A stretch of DNA of 64,000 nt from Paratinospora sagittata (taxonomy: Eukaryota; Streptophyta; Magnoliopsida; Ranunculales; Menispermaceae). Below the pieces are notes generated by a model. That model did not search any database, was not told the DNA's origin, and was given only the letters and a program-made list of their open reading frames with translations. The DNA lies in contig CM069595.1 in the NCBI GenBank assembly GCA_035771175.1, positions 5,870,094-5,934,093 on the forward strand, written 5' to 3'. Every line of letters begins with the position of its first letter. Position 1 is the stretch's first letter. Positions 40,346 through 51,195 of this stretch are shown here, in pieces. Position numbers and translations under genes: made by a program.

Positions 40346-43300
40346 ATGGAACTTAGAGCTATTTTTGGCATAATTTTCATTGCTTTATCATCCCATGTCC
40401 TAGCATCTGATGAGATAAAACATAGAATGGTAGCTGTAAATGGCATAAACATGCATATAGCAGAGAAAGGCCAAGGCCCTGTTGTTCTTCTCCTTCATGG
40501 ATTCCCTGAGCTTTGGTACACATGGAGGCACCAGATGGTTGCACTTGCCGCTTCTGGGTACCGAGCTGTGGCTCCTGACCTTCGCGGCTATGGTGACACA
40601 GACGCACCCATTTCCATCAACAACTATACTAGTCTTTCTGTAGTTGGTGACCTCGTTTCTCTCCTTGATGCACTTGGCGAAAAGCAGGTGAGACAATATA
40701 TACTAGTATTCAGTATTCTCATTCTTTTGATTTTGCTTCTGTTTTCTTGCCTTAGCTGTTATATATACAGTGTTGATTATTTGGCTCGTCCTATTCGTGG
40801 GCGTTTATGTCATTTTATTATGAAATTAGTATTTGAAGCAAACCCTAATTTCTATTAGTGTTTGAGTTGAACCAAACCTCTCATTATTATAAATACCCTA
40901 TTACTGTATTTTGAGGATATGAGAGTTTTGAAGCATATTTTGTACTCTCCTTTTGGAATTCCCCAATTAGTGATTCTCATCTTCCGTGGAGTAGGCGGAG
41001 TTTCGCTGAACCACGTAAATCTTTGCGTTCTTGTTTCCATTATTTAATTTTGCATTCGATTGGTTTGATATTCGATTCCGCTGCGCACAACAAATTTGTA
41101 TCAGAGCTTTGGGTTCTGAAATTGGATTCGAAGAACGATTTGAAGAAGAAGAACGTTCTTGACGACGGGTTGTATCGCCGTGAAGAACTTGATTTTTCAA
41201 GTTTTTTTTTGGTCTTTTTGCATAAAAGACAAATTTTTTGTGGCTGAACGTGGAGTTTTTGAAACAAAAATTTTCACTTTAGTTGTGATTATTTTATCAC
41301 AAAATCGATTGGTTTCTTGATCTTCAAATTGGACCGTGAGCAATTTTGGCATGTTTGTTTTTGCTCAACGTGAATCTGGTTCTTTGAAAAATTGAAGATG
41401 GGAAGTTCTTCGAAAGTCTCGAATGCGAAATTTGAAGTTGAGAAATTTAATGGCAAGAACAATTTTGGAATGTGGCAATGTGAAGTTCTTGATGTCTTAG
41501 CCCAACAAGATTTAGACGTTGTTTTGGAAGAAAAACCTGTTGATATGGATGAGAAGGCTTGGAAGAAAATTAATCGTCAAGCTTGTGGTACCATAAGATT
41601 ATGTTTGGCGAAGGAACAAAAGTATTCTGTTATGAAAGTAACTGAGGCTAAGGAACTTTGGCAGAAATTGGAAGATATGTACATGACCAAGTGCATTGAA
41701 AATCGAATTTATTTGAAGAAAAAGCTCTACAGGTTTGACTACAAACCAGGTAATTCCATGACTGAACATTTGGAAGAATTTAATCAATTACTTGCTGATT
41801 TATTAAATTTGGATGTTACCATTTCTGATGAGGATAAGGGTGTTCTTTTACTGAATTCATTACCCGATGAATATGAACATTTTTCTACTACTTGATTGCA
41901 TGGAAAGAAAACAATTAATTATGATGAGGTATCTTTTGCTTTGATTAACCACATGTATCGTAAAAAGGATAAACATGACAGCAAGGAGACTTCATCAGCT
42001 TTGGTAATAAGGGGTAGATCTGAACAGATGCAAGGAAAGAAAGATAGAAAATCTCGATCTAAGTCGAGAGGGAAATCATCAGAAAGAAGAATTCCTGCAA
42101 AGAATGAATGCGGATATTGCTACGAGACGGGGCATTGGAAGAAAGACTGTCCGAAATTGCAGAATAAAAATTAGAACAGAGTTACTTCAAATATTGCACA
42201 AGTGAAGGATTCAGATTCAGATATTTCACTGGTTTGTTCATCTTTGGTGTGTCAATCTGAGGATTGGATTTTGGATTCAGGCTGCACCTATCATATGTGT
42301 CCAAATAGAGAATATTTTTCTACTCTCGATGAATTTGTCGGTGGATCTGTTTTTATGGGTAATAATGATATATGTGAGACAAAAGGGATAGGTACAGTAC
42401 AATTGAAATTACATGATGGAACAATCAGGGATTTGAAGGAAGTTCGGTATGTACCAGACTTGAAGAAAAATCTAATTTCTTTGGGTGCATTAGAATCAAA
42501 AGGCTTCAAGATCACAATTGAAGACGGTATTTTGAAGATTGTTTTGGGAGCATTAATAGTGATGAAAGGTACAAGAAGAAATAACTTGAATTTTTTGCAG
42601 GGTAGTACAGTTATGGGTAGAGCGAGCACAGTTGCATATGTATCTACAGATGATACTACTGAGTTATGGCACAAGCGACTTGGACATGCTGGTGAGAAAT
42701 CTTTGCACGCACTGGTTAAACATGATTTGTTGAAAGGTGCTAAAATTTGCAAATTGAAATTTTGTGAACATTGTGTTTTGGGAAAACAGACTCGAGTCAA
42801 GTTTGGTACAGCTATTCACTGTACTCAAGGTATACTTGATTATGTTCACACAGATGTTTGGGGACCTACCAAAGTGGCATCTTTGGGAGGTAAGCATTAT
42901 TTTGTTTCATTTGTTGATGACTACTCTCGGAGAGTTTGGGTGTATACAATGCGTCAGAAAAGTGAAGTTTTGGAACACTTCTTATCATGGAAGAAGATGA
43001 TTGAGAATCAGACTGGCAGGAAAATTAAAATGCTTAGATCAGATAATGGTGGAGAATATACTTCAGATCCATTTATGAAGGTATGCCAGGATGAAGGAAT
43101 TGTCAGACACTTCACAGTTCGAAATACACCACAACAGAATGGAGTTGCTGAGCGTATGAATCATACTTTACTAGAGAAAGTTCGATGTATGTTGTCTAAT
43201 GCTGGGTTAGGCAAACAGTTTTGGGCAGAAGCACTTCGCTATGCATGTCATCTGGTCAACAGACTACCATCAGCTGCACTTGACAAGAAAACACCTATTG

Positions 43301-46300
43301 AGGTTTGGTCAGGTAAACCTGCACATGATTATGATTCATTACATGTATTTGGTTGTTCTGCTTTCTTTCATGTCAGGGAAGACAAGTTGGATCCTAGAGC
43401 CAAGAAAGGTATTTTCTTGGGTTTTGATAAAGGTGTGAAGGGGTTCAAGATCTGGTGTCCTGAATCAAAGAAGTCTATCATCAGCAGAGATGTTACTTTT
43501 GATGAATCAGGAGTTCTAAATAAATCTCCCCAACAAGGTCTTCAGTCGAAACAGAACAATCAAGATGCTCCTGAGCGGGTGGAGTTTGATGTTGTTATGA
43601 AGACAAGTCCCAACCGCACAGGTGTTACAGATGGTGAAAGATCAGATTTTGAGAATTCAACCCCAGCAATCCTACGACAGTCAGATTCTATTGCCTCCCG
43701 TAGACAGATAAGATATATTCGCAAACCTGCTCGTTTTGAAGATATGGTGGCATATGCACTCCCAGTTATTGAAGATGGTATTCCTACCAGTTATAAAAAA
43801 GCTATGCAGTATTCTGACAGTGCAGACTGGACAAAGGCTATGGATGAGGAGATGCAATCTCTTCATAAGAATCAGACTTGGGAATTAGTTCGACCTCCAG
43901 AGGGTAAGAAAGCTATTGGATGCAAATGAGTTTTCACCAAAAAGGAAGGTTCTGCAGAGATGAATAATGTGAGATACAAAACCAGATTAGTTGCAAAGGG
44001 GTATGCTCAGACTGAGGGTGTAGACTACAATGAAATATTTTCACCTGTTGTCAAGCACTCGTCTATTCGTATTTTACTTGCTTTGGTTGCACATTTTGAT
44101 TTGGAATTAGCACAGTTGGATGTGAAGACCGCTTTCCTCCATGGTGATTTGGAAGAAGAGATTTATATGTCTCAACCTGAAGGTTTTAAGGTACCTGGTA
44201 AAGAAAATCTCGTTTGCAAATTGAACAAGTCTCTTTATGGTTTGAAACAGTCTCCCAGACAATGGTACAAGCGATTTTACAGATTTATGATTGGTCAGCA
44301 GTACACTCGGAGCAGTTATGATCATTGTGTGTGTTTTCGTAAGCTGCCCGATTCATCGTTTATTTATTTGCTCTTATATGTGGATGATATGCTTATTGCA
44401 TCTAAGAGCAAGGTGGAGATAGAATATTTGAAGACTCAGTTAAATACTGAATTTGAAATGAAAGATCTTGAAGAAGCTAAGAAAATACTTGGTATGGAAA
44501 TTAGAAGAGACAGAGTGAAGAGTACAGTGTGTTTGAATCAGACACAATATTTGAAAAAGGTTTTACATCGGTTTGGAATTAAAAAGGCCAAACCTGTTAG
44601 TACACCGTTGGCTCCTCATTTTAAGCTCAGTGCTTTGATGGCTCCACGTACAGATGAGGAACGTAGTTTTATGGCTAAGGTTCCATATGCAAGTGCAGTT
44701 GGCAGTTTGATGTATGCAATGGTATGTACGAGACCAGACATTTCACAAGCAGTTAGTATGGTTAGCAGGTATATGCATGACCCAGGAAAAGAACATTGGC
44801 AAGCAGTGAAATGGATTTTGCGGTACATTTCATGTACTTTGGATGTTGGATTGGTATTTGAAAAGGATGACAGACTTGGTTTACATTTGGATGGATATGT
44901 GGATTCGGACTTTGCAGGTGATTTGGATAAGCGTCGTTCTACTAGTGGGTATGTGTTTACACTTTCTAGAGGACCGGTGAGTTGGAGGTCTACGTTGCAG
45001 TCTACAGTTGCTTTGTCTACTACAGAGGCAGAGTATATGGCTATGACAGAGGCTATTAAGGAGGCCATTTGGCTATTTGGTTTGCTTGGTGACGTGGGGG
45101 TTACTATGGATAGTGTCACAGTTCATTGTGATAGTCAGAGTGCTATTCATTTGGCAAAGAACCAGGTGCATCATGCAAGAACAAAACACATTGATGTCCG
45201 TTTTTATTTTGTTCGAGAGGTTATCGAGGATGGTGAGATTTCATTGATGAAGATCCATACAAAAGATAATCCTGCAGACATGTTGACCAAAATTGTACCA
45301 GCGATCAAGTTTGAGCATTGTTTGAACTTGATCAATGTCATTAGAACCTGAGCGCTTTCGGGCGCATTTGGAGATGAGATTGATGATTGGTTTGTTTAGG
45401 CGATCTCGCCAAAGTGGAGATTTGTTGATTATTTGGCTCGTCCTATTCGTGGGCGTTTATGTCATTTTATTATGAAATTAGTATTTGAAGCAAACTCTAA
45501 TTTCTATTAGTGTTTGAGTTGAACCAAACCTCTCATTATTATAAATACCCTATTACTGTATTTTGAGGGTATGAGAGTTTTGAAACATATTTTGTACTCT
45601 CCTTTTGGAATTCCCCAATTAGTGATTCTCATCTTCCGTGGAGTAGGCGGAGTTTCGCCAAACCACGTAAATCTTTGCGTTCTTGTTTCCATTATTTATT
45701 TTTGCATTCGATTAGTTTGATATTCGATTCCGCTGCGCACAACATACAGGTGTATGTGGTTGGACATGACTGGGGAGCACTGATTGCTTGGAACCTCTGC
45801 TTGTTCCGACCAGATCGAGTTAAGGCTTTGATTAATCTCAGCGTGCCCTTCCAGCCACGGAATCCATTAGTGAAGCCTATCCAGAGCTTGCAAGCTACCT
45901 TTGGAGATGATTACTATGTTATCAGATTCCAGGTTCTGTAGATTTCCATCTCAGGTTCTTAATAATAATGACTAATATGAAACTGAATGCTCAAAAGATG
46001 TCGTAGTACACGTCCTAAATTTTAACTAAGAGTTGCTTCATTCTATTCTTGTAGAAGCCAGGTGACATCGAAGCTGAGTTTGCGCGTAGCGGTGTAGCAA
46101 ATGTGCTTAAGAAATTTCTAACATACCGCAATCCAGGTCCTTTGATGATACCAAAAGATAAAGGGTTTGTATCAGATAGTCCAATTTCCCTGCCTGCTTG
46201 GCTTTCGGAGGCAGATATTGGTTACTATGCTAGCAAATATGAACTCAGAGGCTTCACTGGAGGACTGAATTATTACAGAGCTCTAGACCTGTATGCCAGA

Positions 46301-46630
46301 TTCAAAAAGTTAGATTTAATAGAAAATCTGTTTTTTCTTTGCAATATTCGGTATAAACACAGCTTTTCTACTTCTCTATTTGACAGAAACTGGGAGCTCA
46401 CTGTAGCATGGACAGGGGCACAAGTTAAAGTACCAGTTATGTTTATTGTGGGGGATTTGGACTTAACCTACAATAGCCCCGGCGTGAAGGAATTCTTACA
46501 GGGGGGAGGATTCAAGAAATATGTACCTTTTATAGAGGAAGTAATAATGAAAGGAGTTGGACATTTTATCAATGAAGAAAAGGCAGCGGAAATCAGCACA
46601 CATATTTACAACTTCATCAAGAAGTTCTAA
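40346..46630 (+). CDS. EH4: epoxide hydrolase with N-terminal signal-like segment (four exons, 334 aa)
   Basis: Exons 40346-40687, 45750-45932, 46055-46290 and 46387-46630 (342, 183, 236 and 244 bases) splice in frame to 334 aa. Residues 4-20 form a hydrophobic signal-like segment with small residues before a likely cleavage site (VLA-SD), absent from EH1, EH2, EH3 and EH5; an ER or secreted location is possible. The hydrolase core follows with HGFPE (51-55), nucleophile Asp121 (GHDWGA), Tyr170 (DDYYVIRFQ), the NYYR tyrosine pair, Asp279 and His313 (GVGHFINEE). Intron 1 has grown from about 83 to 5062 bases through insertion of a complete copia element whose TSD copy now provides the acceptor AG at 45748-45749. 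The coding sequence is intact, but splicing efficiency is doubtful because the former polypyrimidine tract lies about 5 kb upstream. Confidence 0.88.
40771..41092 (+). repeat. 5' LTR of element A (322 bp)
   Basis: Starts TGTTGATTATTTGGCTCG and ends CTGCGCACAACA. Contains a TATA-like TTATAAATACC near 40887-40897. Confidence 0.94.
41392..45351 (+). pseudogene. Element A gag-pol polyprotein, three in-frame stops
   Basis: One register of 1320 codons from the ATG at 41392 to the stop at 45351 encodes gag ([11 protein letters not shown] near the start), a zinc knuckle ([14 protein letters not shown], about 42109-42150), protease (LDSGC at about 42274), integrase ([36 protein letters not shown]), reverse transcriptase (YVDDML, about 44376-44390) and RNase H ([27 protein letters not shown]). 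Stops interrupt at 41893-41895 (TGA), 42172-42174 (TAG) and 43927-43929 (TGA at a position where the family has tryptophan). There are no frameshifts. The stops look like single base changes of the cytosine-deamination type. This copy should not make a full polyprotein. Confidence 0.92.
45423..45744 (+). repeat. 3' LTR of element A (322 bp)
   Basis: Starts TGTTGATTATTTGGCTCG and ends CTGCGCACAACA. A TATA-like TTATAAATACC near 45539-45549 could drive transcription rightward into EH4 exon 2. The LTR end abuts TACAG, which is both the TSD and the EH4 splice acceptor. Confidence 0.94.
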
Positions 46631-46869
46631 TCTGTTCAAGATTCTTTCTATAACAGTCCTTTAATTTATACTTTGTAGAATTTCATTCTCATTCTGTAAT
46701 AAAGTAGGTTCTGGTAATAAGCTCCTGATGACTTTTCCTACAAGAGCATCTCCAGGACATTTAAATCTATAGAATAACATTTTCTTTGTGTTATTTGGAT
46801 GCCCATGTGTTTCTCACTAGCTAGATGTTGCAATATTCGACATGGGCATGAGATTCCCAATATAGCAAA
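46631..46869. other. 3' flank of EH4
   Basis: AT-rich 3' untranslated and intergenic DNA running up to the LTR of element F. The word AATAAAG at 46699-46705 could act in polyadenylation. Confidence 0.4.
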
Positions 46870-47282
46870 TGTAGATTCCTCAAGAAAGCAAGAACAAAAA
46901 TACTTAAAAAAAATAACCAAAATATATATTTTATTAAATAAAATATTCAAAGAGAAAAAAAAAAAAAAACTTCATTTACTAAAATTCATATTTGAAGTTT
47001 TTTATATAAATAACTCCCCTAAAATAATTTCTAAACTACCTAAAACATTTAAAAATAAGTTCCATAACCTATCTATAACATAATAACAACTTTCTAATCT
47101 TATTAGAACTATATTTAGACACTTCTAAATACTTTTTAATACACTTTAAAAATAACAACAAATTTTAAAAAACTATTTAGAACTGTCACTAAAAATTAAA
47201 TATACCAAAATAAAAATTTTTCTAAAAAAATAGAAACTAAAATAAAAAGACAAAGAATATGTAAAAAAAAATACAATATACA
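46870..47282 (-). repeat. 3' LTR of element F
   Basis: About 413 bases, very A-rich on the plus strand. Longer than the other copy through insertions in A runs. Confidence 0.72.
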
Positions 47283-48093
47283 CATTCCCCAAAGAATTCA
47301 TCCTCGAATTCAAATCACCGCCAGAAGAATCATCGTAGTACGAAAGATGTCGCACAATAAAAATATCATATGTGTGAAATTCCCTAGGCAACTACATCTT
47401 GTAAGTGGTTGCCCTTGATCTAAATTTGGTGGCCACAAGTAGTACAAGATTATGATCTGAAACTTCTTTGAAATCTGATTTTTCTTAAATTGCAAATAGT
47501 CAATCCACCAGTTTATGAGGTGGGAGATTATCATGAAATTTGCATCACCTATTTGTTGTAGAATATAAAAACCCCCTTCATTAGAAACTGAGTTCTCAAC
47601 TTTTTCCTTTATCCACGCAATTCCCTCTTCAACTTTTGGAGTCAATGATAACTTTTGAATCACTAATAGCCCTCCTTGATTACCTCTTCCTCAGATTCGT
47701 CACAATATTCATAAAATATGGGTGGATTATCAAAAAAATTTGCTTCTTCAATCCATTCACCTATAACAGTTGGTGTAAAACAAACCTCACAACGAGGTTA
47801 AGGTGCAAGCAAGTGTCTGTGGTAACAACGATCCCTTTGATCTAGATTAATCGCATAGGATTTGTCGAATTCGGACCCCTACCCCTATCTTGGACAACGA
47901 CCGACTCTTGAAGTTGTAGTTGTCACAACGTCAAGCCTAAAACAACTATCAGTAGTTGATTCACAGTTTTGGCTTTATTGGTGATCAATTCTTCAAGTCA
48001 ATTGACTCGAGAATTGATTGTGAGTCGTTCTCTTCTCTTTGACTTCATTGACGAAAAAGAACAAGATTAAACCGGTCTCTGATACCAATTTGA

Positions 48094-48452
48094 TGTAGAT
48101 TCGTCGTGGAAGCAAAAACGAAAATACTCAAAAAAATAACTAAAATATATATTCTATTAAATAAAATATTCAAAGAAAAAAAATTATCTTTATCTATTAA
48201 AATTCGTAATTAGAGCTCTTTATATAGATAACTCCCTTAAGATAATTTTTAAACTACCTAAAACACTTAAAAATAAGTTTTCTAACTTATCTATAACATA
48301 ATAACAACTTTCTAATCCTATTAGAACTTTATTTAGACATTTCTAAACACTTAAAAAATAAAACGAATTTTAAAAAATATCTAAAACTACCATTAAAAAT
48401 TAAATAAAAAAGAAAACATAAAGAATATGCAAACAATACATTACGATATACA
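48094..48452 (-). repeat. 5' LTR of element F
   Basis: About 359 bases adjoining the primer-binding site. Its right end lies about 255 bases from the EH5 stop codon. Confidence 0.72.
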
Positions 48453-48707
48453 TCAGCAACATTGATAAATCTGGAAAGAAATATCAATGACAGCATCAAA
48501 GACAATAATAAATTGATCGATGCAAGCAAAAGCAACTTCATAAAGCAGCATAGAAAAGTTTTAACTTTTGTATTCATAGCTAATAGCTTCAACTCATTAC
48601 GCTATTTTATTCGAGTTCACAAAGCGTTAAATTAAGACCAGAATGAAGTCTTACAAGGATCTCAGCAATGCTGCCTTAGGAGATAAAAAGGAAATAAAAA
48701 AAGCAGA

Positions 48708-50086
48708 TCAAAACTGCTGGATGAAATCATAAATATGAGTGCTGATTTCTTCTGCCCTTTCTTGGTTGATAAAATGGCCAACTCCATCCACCACAACTAC
48801 TTCCTCGAGGAGCGGCACATCCTTCTGGAATCTACCACCATGTACATATTCCTTGATACCAGGCATATTATAAACCAGGTCCCGCGATCCCACTATAAAC
48901 TTACTTGGTACTTTCACTTGTGCCCCAGTCCATGGTGCCAATAGCTCCCAGTTTCTGCAAAAGATGGAAAGGAAACTACAAATTTTTACAATCCAAAAAT
49001 GAACAAATAGAAAGCCATGAATGAGAAAACTGAATCTACCCGTTCTAATAAATTAGGCATGACTACTGCATTATCTAAATTAAGCCAAAGTTTGTAGTTA
49101 AACACACCGGTTCATTGATCGGTAGTAGTTCAACGGTCCAGTGAAGCCTTTTTGTTCGAATTTGCTTGCATAGTAATTGATATCTTCTTCTGTTAACCAA
49201 GGAGGTAAGGTAATTGAAGCAGAGTCTTCAAACCAAGTTTCTTTAGGAATGATAAGGGGGCCTGGATCAATTGAAGTAAAGAATTTCTTCATTACTCCTA
49301 CAGCACCAACACTAACAAACTCAGCTTCCATTACGCCAGGCTCCTGTTACAACAAGAGAAGTAATTCTTAGAAAATCTCCTGTATAGTTCTAAGTATTAA
49401 ACCACGGTGTTGTCAAGGCGGCGCCTAGGCCCCTTGGGTAGTGGCACTGCCTAGACCACCGTCGGCGGTTTAGGGAGGTCATCTGAGCATGCACATTTAT
49501 GTTACACTTGCTTTATTCACGTGTTGTTTCTTTATAGCATTACAATTTCACAAAATCAGACTCAAGGAAGCAAGAACAAAAAAATTGAATTTTCGATCAA
49601 AACAAGAGGAAGCAATAGAACCTGGAATCTGCAGATATAGAAGTCATCACCAAAGACAGCTCGATATCTATCAATTGGCTTCATCGATGGATTCCTTGCT
49701 GAAAAGGGTACACTTAGGCTCACAAAAGCTTTGATCTTGTCCGGCCGAAACAAGCAGAGATTCCAAGCCAGTATGGCACCCCAGTCATGCGCCACCAAGA
49801 ACACCTGGTCGACACCAAGAGAGTCAATTAACGCAATAAGATCACCAATGATGTGAAAACAGGAGTAGCTATCCAGCGAAGTGGGTGCGTCGGTTTCGCC
49901 GTAGCCGCGCAGGTCAGGTGCCACGGCTCGGTAGCCACGGGCCGCGAGGGCTATAATTTGGTGGCGCCATGAGTACCAGAGCTCCGGGAAGCCGTGAAGG
50001 AATAGCACTACTTGGCCTTGGCCCTTCTCTGCAATATGCATGTTTATGCCATTTACGGATATAATTCTATGCTCTATTCCTTCCAT
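48708..50086 (-). CDS. EH5: soluble epoxide hydrolase, first intron lost (three exons, 315 aa)
   Basis: Minus-strand exons 50086-49622, 49343-49108 and 48954-48708 (465, 236 and 247 bases) give 315 aa. The first exon is exactly the sum of exons 1 and 2 of the paralogues (282 + 183): the coding sequence passes from GVDQ directly to VFLVAHDWGA with no intron and no gain or loss of bases. Active-site parts are HGFPE (31-35), nucleophile Asp101 in AHDWGA (the family Gly before His is Ala here), Tyr150 (DDFYICRFQ), the NYYR tyrosine pair, Asp259 and His294 (GVGHFINQE). Exon 2 ends in RSMNR where others read RAL/MDL. The frame extends upstream to an ATG at 50173, but a TATA box at 50197-50206 puts that codon near the transcription start, so 50086, matching the paralogues, is preferred. 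Cytosolic by lack of a signal peptide. Confidence 0.92.
49390..49480. repeat. GC-rich repeat fragment in EH5 intron
   Basis: A short stretch with GGCGGCGCCTAGGCCCCTTGGG and CCGTCGGCGGTTTAGG-type words contrasts with the surrounding DNA and resembles a widely dispersed plant repeat. It is too short to classify. Confidence 0.3.
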
Positions 50087-50196
50087 TGATCTTTCCGCAC
50101 TTTCTGAACTCTTCTTCTGTTCGGCAATGGCAGTGGATGAAAGAGGTCTTTTGGTGGATAAGTGCAAGCACACAGCATTATTGGGTCTGTGAGGGT

Positions 50197-50206
50197 CTTA
50201 TATATG
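50197..50206 (-). promoter_or_regulatory. TATA box of EH5
   Basis: CATATATAAG on the minus strand, 110 bases before the preferred start at 50086. Predicted transcription start is near 50170. Confidence 0.5.
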
Positions 50207-50224
50207 GTATCGATAAGAAGTTTT

Positions 50225-50488
50225 GACCTTTTGTGATTAATTAATTTTATAAGATAGCGTGTGGTAGTGAAATCAAGATTTGTCAATACTTGAATAAATG
50301 AAGTTTGAATAAACAGGAGATAATTAATAATTGAAGCAATGATACTTCAAAGAGAGGACCTTTTGCGATTAATTAATTTTATAAGATAGTGTGCGGTAGT
50401 GAAATCAAGATTTGTCAATACTTGAATAAATGAAGTTTGAATAAACAGGAGACAATTAATAATTGAAGCAATGATACTCAAACAGAGG
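50225..50488. repeat. Tandem duplication, 132-base period, upstream of EH5
   Basis: GACCTTTTGTGATTAATTAA at 50225 recurs as GACCTTTTGCGATTAATTAA at 50357. Only a handful of substitutions separate the copies through GAAGCAATGATACT. The duplication lies just upstream of the EH5 TATA box. Confidence 0.88.
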
Positions 50489-50553
50489 ACGTAGATGATA
50501 TTTTAAAAAATTAACAATTTAAACCGCCTATAAATAGGGGATTTAAGGAAGTG

Positions 50554-50554
<1 letters not shown>

Positions 50555-50588
<34 letters not shown>
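50555..50588. repeat. (TA)n microsatellite
   Basis: About 17 TA units between EH5 and element E. A CTATAAATAGGG motif lies just before it at 50528-50539 with no gene assigned to it. Confidence 0.88.
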
Positions 50589-50589
<1 letters not shown>

Positions 50590-50722
50590 CAGAGTGGGAT
50601 CTTTGAGGACAAATAAGCAATCGGGTCATCGTTTGATGGCACTGGTTAGTAGAATTGCGGTTCTAAAATCTTGGCTGCAACATCCAAGTTAGTGCTGACG
50701 CAGTAAATCAGATATTTCTTAT

Positions 50723-51195
50723 TATTGTATTTTTGGCTTGGCTTACATGTGAAATCTAAAGTAGAGGGAAGGCCACGTGCTTTCACATAATCTTTACAAA
50801 GGCAAGTGGGATTTAAGGTGATTGAAATATTATGTGTCTTTATATGATCTTATTTTCGTGGCCTTTACATGAGCATAATTATGTGGAGAGATTAATTATC
50901 TATAAATTAGTTTTTCATCTCCTTTATTTTTTGTATAAAAATTAAGTATTTTTTTATATAAAAAAAATTTTTCTTTAAAGCAAAAAACAGAAAGAGGATG
51001 TAAAGACAAACAGAAGTTAGAGAGATTATAAAAAAAATGTTGTACTGATTTTTTTTTTAATAGTAAAATCTTCGTCTTTTGTGGATGTAAGTAAATTTTT
51101 ATCGAATCATGTTAATTCTTGTGTATTTCTCTTTTCTTGTTTTAATTTCTTTTTGATTATTTACTTTGCATCCTTGTGTGTACGAGAGTCTAATT
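50723..51195 (+). repeat. 5' LTR of element E (right edge approximate)
   Basis: Parallels 60763-61243 through shared words such as TGTGGAGAGA, TCTATAAATT and CATCTCCTT. The 3' edge could not be placed exactly because the two LTRs diverge there. Confidence 0.7.

Larger units (their letters stand above)
40771..45744 (+). mobile_element. Element A: near-complete copia retrotransposon in EH4 intron 1
   Basis: LTRs of 322 bases (40771-41092 and 45423-45744) and a perfect TSD TACAG (40766-40770 and 45745-45749). A primer-binding site resembling the tRNA-Met type (TTGTATCAGAGC) begins at 41096. A purine-rich tract (AAAGTGGAGA) precedes the 3' LTR. By eye the LTRs differ at 7 of 322 positions (about 2%), so insertion is fairly recent. 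It is in the same orientation as EH4 and sits exactly at the end of the original first intron. Confidence 0.95.
46870..48452 (-). mobile_element. Element F: small non-coding LTR retrotransposon
   Basis: Two direct repeats, 46870-47282 and 48094-48452, share ends TGTAGATTC...ATATACA and long internal similarity (for example AACAACTTTCTAATC). Next to the right copy, CTCTGATACCAATTT (48077-48091) is the complement of a tRNA-Met-type primer-binding site, and next to the left copy CATTCCCCAAAG is the complement of a polypurine tract, so the element reads on the minus strand. The roughly 800-base interior has no gag or pol domain; a 117-codon frame (47310-47663) is unrecognised. Flanks share only TTGC (one mismatch in five) as a possible TSD. 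The type fits a TRIM/LARD-like non-autonomous element. Confidence 0.78.

Noticed and set aside
47310..47663. 117-codon minus-strand frame as a gene
   Set aside because: Located inside element F, no recognisable domain, AT-rich composition like its surroundings; it may be a degraded retroelement frame.
50087..50173. 29-residue N-terminal extension of EH5
   Set aside because: Its ATG falls at the predicted transcription start just below the TATA box, and paralogues begin at the internal MEGIEHR.
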